Origin: Dicaeum eximium
Taxonomy: Eukaryota; Chordata; Aves; Passeriformes; Dicaeidae
DNA length: 64,000 nt
Direction: 5' to 3'
Assembly: GCA_013396995.1 (NCBI GenBank)
Contig: VWZP01005851.1
Location: 1,126,050 to 1,190,049 of the forward strand
Shown here: one piece after another, positions 59,776-64,000 of the stretch
Layout of the letters: each line of letters opens with the position of its first letter
Position numbering within the stretch: position 1 is the first letter of the stretch
The notes under the pieces: generated by a model
Databases searched by the model: none
Told to the model about the DNA's origin: nothing
Seen by the model: the letters and a program-made list of their open reading frames with translations, nothing else
Translations under genes and position numbers: made by a program

Positions 59776-62700
59776 AAGGAGAGGGGCGGGGAGAGGCGAG
59801 GCTGCGGCTGCCCGGCGAGTCCAGGAGCGCTCCTGCCTTCGGCCGTGGCGGCAGCCGGCCCTAAACTGGGACGCTTACTCCCTAAATGTTCTGGCCTGTG
59901 CGCCCTGGAGCACTTTGGGAGGGACGGGATGTCAAGTTACTGCTAATGGTGCTTTTGCAGGGACCCTCAGGCAGAGGGGAGGCAAGGCCTGGAGGCACAG
60001 ACGGTCGGTGTGTCTGAGAAAATAGGGAAAAGCAGAGATTGCCGCTCTCCGCTTGGCTGGGGGCTGATGTATTGTAGGTGTTTGACAGTGGTCTTGGGGA
60101 TTCAGGGACGGGCTTATGCATGGCTTTTGTGTCACTCCACGTACACGCTGATGTTCAAAGAGTTTGGTGCAGACACGCCGAGAAATAGCAATTTGGATTA
60201 TCTGGCTGCTAGACGCGCGTGTTTGTGTAGGTCAGTTCGGGTGTACACGTAGTTGAGCTGTGATCAATGAGTTGCTAAGCTGCTGTGGCATCTTGAGTGC
60301 TCATATGTTTTTAGAAGGCCATCTAAGTAGACTCTGCCCTAAACTGTGGGATGACAAGTCTTGTTAGTAATCCAGTAAGGTGTTGGGGTCCTGATCATGG
60401 TTTAAAAACGCCTGCCAAAGAGGTGGGGATAAAAGAGCTAAGTTTGCGAAAACAGGCCAACAAAGCTGAATTGCTTCTGACCTGCCCTAAGGGGTTTGCG
60501 GCACTGGTAGGGTTTGTCTCACCAAGAAATTATTTGACTACAGCAAGGAAACCTTACCTCAAGACAGCTTGTGGTAGTTGCCATATTGAAAAAAAAGATA
60601 CTCTTTGAAATAACTTAGTAAACTTAACTTGCTGGACTGTGGTGTCCTCTTGTTTACAAATGCATGTGGCTCTTAGAGCATTAAAGCATTAACACATGCT
60701 GTATACTAGTATGGTCCCTGACTTGAATTGAAAGTCCACATTTCATATGTGTATAAAGGTTTTGTCGTGCAGCATCTTGGAGGTTGGTATCTGATATATA
60801 AAGCTAAATATAAACATATAAAATTAAAATAAGTAATGAGATTAAAATGAATGTAAATGACAATTACTTGAGAGTATTTAGATTTGAATGCAAAAATTAA
60901 ATATTTTTTAATGGAGTGGAGCTAATAATAATATGATCTCTTCCTAATGTTTTTGCTGCCTTTGGTTTTTTTTTATGGACGAAGGACCTGGCCCTTGCTG
61001 CTCGTGCTCAGACCTACTCAAAGCTTACTCAGTGGAATGCAGTAGTCAACTAATCAAATGCACACAGTCACACTTTTTTTTAAAAAATCCTTGGTAACAG
61101 TTGGTCTGTGTTTCCAGGGTAATGAAAATTTGGCTTCAAAGTAGTGTGGCTGTCTGAAAAGGGGTAAGTGGGACATTGCTTCAAATCTTGGCCTTTGGTT
61201 CACATCTCTTCCTGGTCCTGGCATTGAAGTTTTCTGAGCTGCAAAGTCAGTGAATTGAATTCACTGAAACCTATAAACAACAGCAATCAGATCCTGCTTA
61301 AAATATGGCTGTGCAAATGTTCATTGCAACACAAAGGATGAGATCGGAATAAATGTTAACAATATGATGGAAACTTAGATTACCTCTTCTGGTGATGTCA
61401 AATTACACCTTTTATGTTACAAGGCTTGGCTTTTTTATTTTACCTTGAAACAAGAACGTCCAGGTGCTGAGGTTTTCCATGATGTTCTTCAACTAGGCTT
61501 GTGTCTAACTGCTCTTTAGCTCTTTATTTCCATGTCTAAATAATCAACACAGCTGAAATTATGCCTCTTTTAGGGGAAAAAAAAAGGATTTATCGTGTAG
61601 TAAGACAAGTAACAAATTTTGAAAGTATGCTTTCTAGTGCCTGTGTTATTCTCTGTAAACACTATAAGAGTGATTAGATCACATCAGGAATTTATATAGT
61701 AGCTGTCTTAACAAGATGGAGCCATATACATTTTGAGCTTATGTCTTCTCAAGGGAAGTATGAGAAATGTGCTAGTTCAATTTCTGGGCTATCTTCCAGA
61801 ATGATCCATGCTTTATGTCTTAATCTCTTGCAGTATGTGCCCATTCCAGTAAAGTAGTCTGCCTGCCTTAGGAGAAAATCAGATTGCTTTCTTTTTTTCC
61901 CTCGACCTTCAGTGATTATTTACTCAATAAACCAATGTCTTCTTACATGATCGTAACTAAAAAGTCTGAAAGGCATAAGAATTCAGATAATTTTGCTAAA
62001 TACTTGGATGAGGTTTCTTCTTCAGTTTTCATCAGGTCTCTTCTCGAAATCTGAAGCTTTGTCAGAACCTGTTTCCTAAGTGTTAACATCTATATCTTTG
62101 CACAGTGTAGCTATAAAGTTTCATAAGCCTTTCTCAGGAAGATGTTTGTTCTTGGTTTTTTTTGCCCTTTTTTTTAAGGAGTATGATAACATCTTTGGGT
62201 GAAGAGATGCAAATAGTGTTTTAGGTTTTTTCAAAGCTCTTTTTGAAAATAAGGGGTAATGATTTTAGTACTGAAATTCAGATGTTCCCCCAATGGTCAG
62301 AGAAGAAAATATGCAAGCATTGTTCTAGCTTGCAATTATAGAAGAAAAGCAGGATCTCAGCTGCTTCTTTTATGCTAGAAGGGCACGTGTGCGTTTCCAT
62401 TGCAGGAAAAGCTTAAAGTATTGCACTGAATGGCCTCTTTTTAATTTGTTATCACCATAGAATAATTAATGAGTGTGCGTTGAAGGTGAAATATCAGTCT
62501 AAAGAATTGTTTTGAAGTTATGGCAGTAAAACAAAATTACAGTGGTTGTCCCTGCTGTTCCTCAGTTCTGTTGAACAGGTGTGTGGAAGTTGCTGTGTAA
62601 ACAGTGCTGTGTATATTTTACATACATTCTTAAAATTTTGCAGCCTTTCTTTTTGGAAAGTAAACATTCTGTTTTGTAAGGTGATTTTCATGACTAGTTA

Positions 62701-64000
62701 GTTCAAAAGTGTTTTTAAATTTTAGGCAGAAGGACAATAATTGAATATGTAGTAAAGCAATGTCCTTAAACAAATAGTGTATTGCTTAGATACTTGCCAG
62801 TAACTGTCCTAGTCATGGTATTCAGTCATTCTGCCTTTCACTACCCTTTCTCAATTGTCTTGAATAACCTGGAATATTTATTAACCTGATTTTAGTTATG
62901 TGACTGTTTAAATCTATTGGAGTACAGGGGAAGCTTCTCCACATGCAGCAATTCACTTTGAAAATAGGAAAATAAAGGTACAGTGATTCTGAGAGAAGAT
63001 GCAATTTTAAAAGGCAATTTTAAAATTAATACTTTTGCCTTTAGGTATCTCAGAAGAAGGACATGCAAGTAGGGAAGCTTTTGTTCCATATCTCACTTTT
63101 CCTCCAGGTTGTTCCCAGAAATCTAATCTCCATGTTGATAAGTTTAATAATGAGAATTCTTATGTTGAACATTGTTTTAGTGCTGCTGCTTGATTCTGTT
63201 GGAGATAATTTCTGTGTGAATAATTAACGGCTGGTTCTAAAACGGCTTTTATATTTTGTGAAATAAATCTGCAAGCACATCTGCTTTTTGTGTAGTAGAT
63301 GCTTCCAAATTATGTCAAATATTATGTAAATTTATTTATTGCACTCTGGCTTCATTTAGTTCAGGATATTTAAAAAAAACCACTTAAACTGCTTGTCATA
63401 TGAAGAGTTCTTGTGACAGTAGTATGTAACAGATTCTTGTGCTGCAAAGCCACTGCCAAAGTATTTCTTGTAAACTCTTATTTTGTAATTTTCCGTATTA
63501 CCTTTTTCCAGGCTTTACAGATAAGTTATGGCAGACTAAATGTGTCACCTAAATCGTACAAATAAAATTTTCATATATTTCAGTAATATTTTTTCAAGCT
63601 CTTGATTGAAAAAATCTGTTTGTATACTCTATGTTGCAGAGATAATGTTGTTTGAAAGCTTAATTTACAAAAGGTGCAGTTATCAATTTTTCAGGTTGGA
63701 TTATTAAAATAGTTCACATAATGCCTGTATAATGCTAGAGGTTTGCCTTATAGGTCCCTGATTAATTACTACACAAATGTGCTATTGGCTGGCAGTTTTA
63801 GTCCAAGCTGGAGCAGTTCCTTCCTTGCCTGCTGCAATTTTTTCCTGCTTCTGTAGTAGCAGAACAGCATTCCATATGGAGAAGAATACTGCCCGACCAC
63901 TTCTTTTAACGTAAAAAAGCTAAGTGATGAGCTGGGAAAAAATTGATGCAACCTCCTGACACTGGAGAATTCCAAGTTCTGGAGAAATTAATGTCAATGT
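59776..64000 (+). other. CENPW: CENPW intron 1 (incomplete), nothing else recognised
   Basis: GC-rich for the first few hundred bases, then AT-rich. I looked for the expected second exon (histone-fold helix resembling HRLAEEARTNA) and found none before the window end, so the intron probably continues. No transposon was identified here. An open stretch after an acceptor-like TTTGCCTTTAG near 63043 does not match CENPW. Confidence 0.7.

Larger units (their letters stand above)
59120..59870. promoter_or_regulatory. CENPW: CpG island / promoter of CENPW
   Basis: An abrupt change from AT-rich DNA to very GC-rich, CpG-dense sequence (for example 59205-59330 and 59450-59630), ending soon after the first exon. 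Housekeeping and cell-cycle genes in vertebrates typically start in such islands. No TATA box was seen. A GCGCGGGAA word at 59305-59313 resembles an E2F site. The transcription start cannot be fixed. CpG promoters are often bidirectional, but no divergent exon could be identified. Confidence 0.85.

Noticed and set aside
63043..63228. Acceptor-like site followed by an open stretch, considered as CENPW exon 2
   Set aside because: The encoded residues do not match the CENPW histone fold and the frame runs far beyond the expected exon length.
1..64000. CRISPR arrays, bacterial operons, riboswitches
   Set aside because: The sequence is vertebrate nuclear DNA. No regularly spaced identical repeats or prokaryotic gene arrangement was seen.

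Overview
This is vertebrate nuclear DNA, almost certainly from a bird. It is AT-rich and gene-poor, with no operons or bacterial-type genes. It carries four chicken-repeat-1 (CR1) LINE fragments and one endogenous retrovirus (ERV) remnant whose LTR I recognise as bird-like. The only protein-coding gene I can name begins in a CpG island near the right end. The species cannot be fixed from this sequence.

Layout. Positions 1 to about 59,080 are intergenic. They hold simple repeats, CR1 fragments at 11065-11344 (minus), 20279-21100 (plus), 34810-35460 (plus) and 45936-46075 (minus), and a 1.5 kb ERV-like element at 49701-51234. Most of the rest is unremarkable AT-rich DNA. A few open frames (29993-30610 minus, 48795-49154 minus, 38140-38383 plus, 52036-52230 plus) and one motif-rich block (about 32520-32800) are flagged as unproven candidates.

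The ERV-like element has outer ends TGTA...TACA, flanked by near-identical 5-bp sequences (ATGTT/GTGTT). Its 532-bp left LTR has a TATA box and a poly(A)-like signal. Eight bases beyond it lies a primer binding site of the tRNA-Lys(CTT) type. Antisense similarity to that tRNA does not stop after 18 nt: it runs through the whole tRNA, including the CCA end. A leader of degenerate 40-55 bp repeats follows, then a second, diverged LTR 3' end. No gag, pol or env was seen.

From about 59,120 to 59,870 there is a CpG island. Inside it, 59680-59769 encodes 30 residues matching the N-terminus of centromere protein W (CENPW), followed by a strong splice donor. The remaining CENPW exons were not found before 64,000, so the right end is read as its first intron. 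From memory, human CENPW lies between TRMT11 and RSPO3 with long gene-free stretches, which fits the empty 59 kb upstream.
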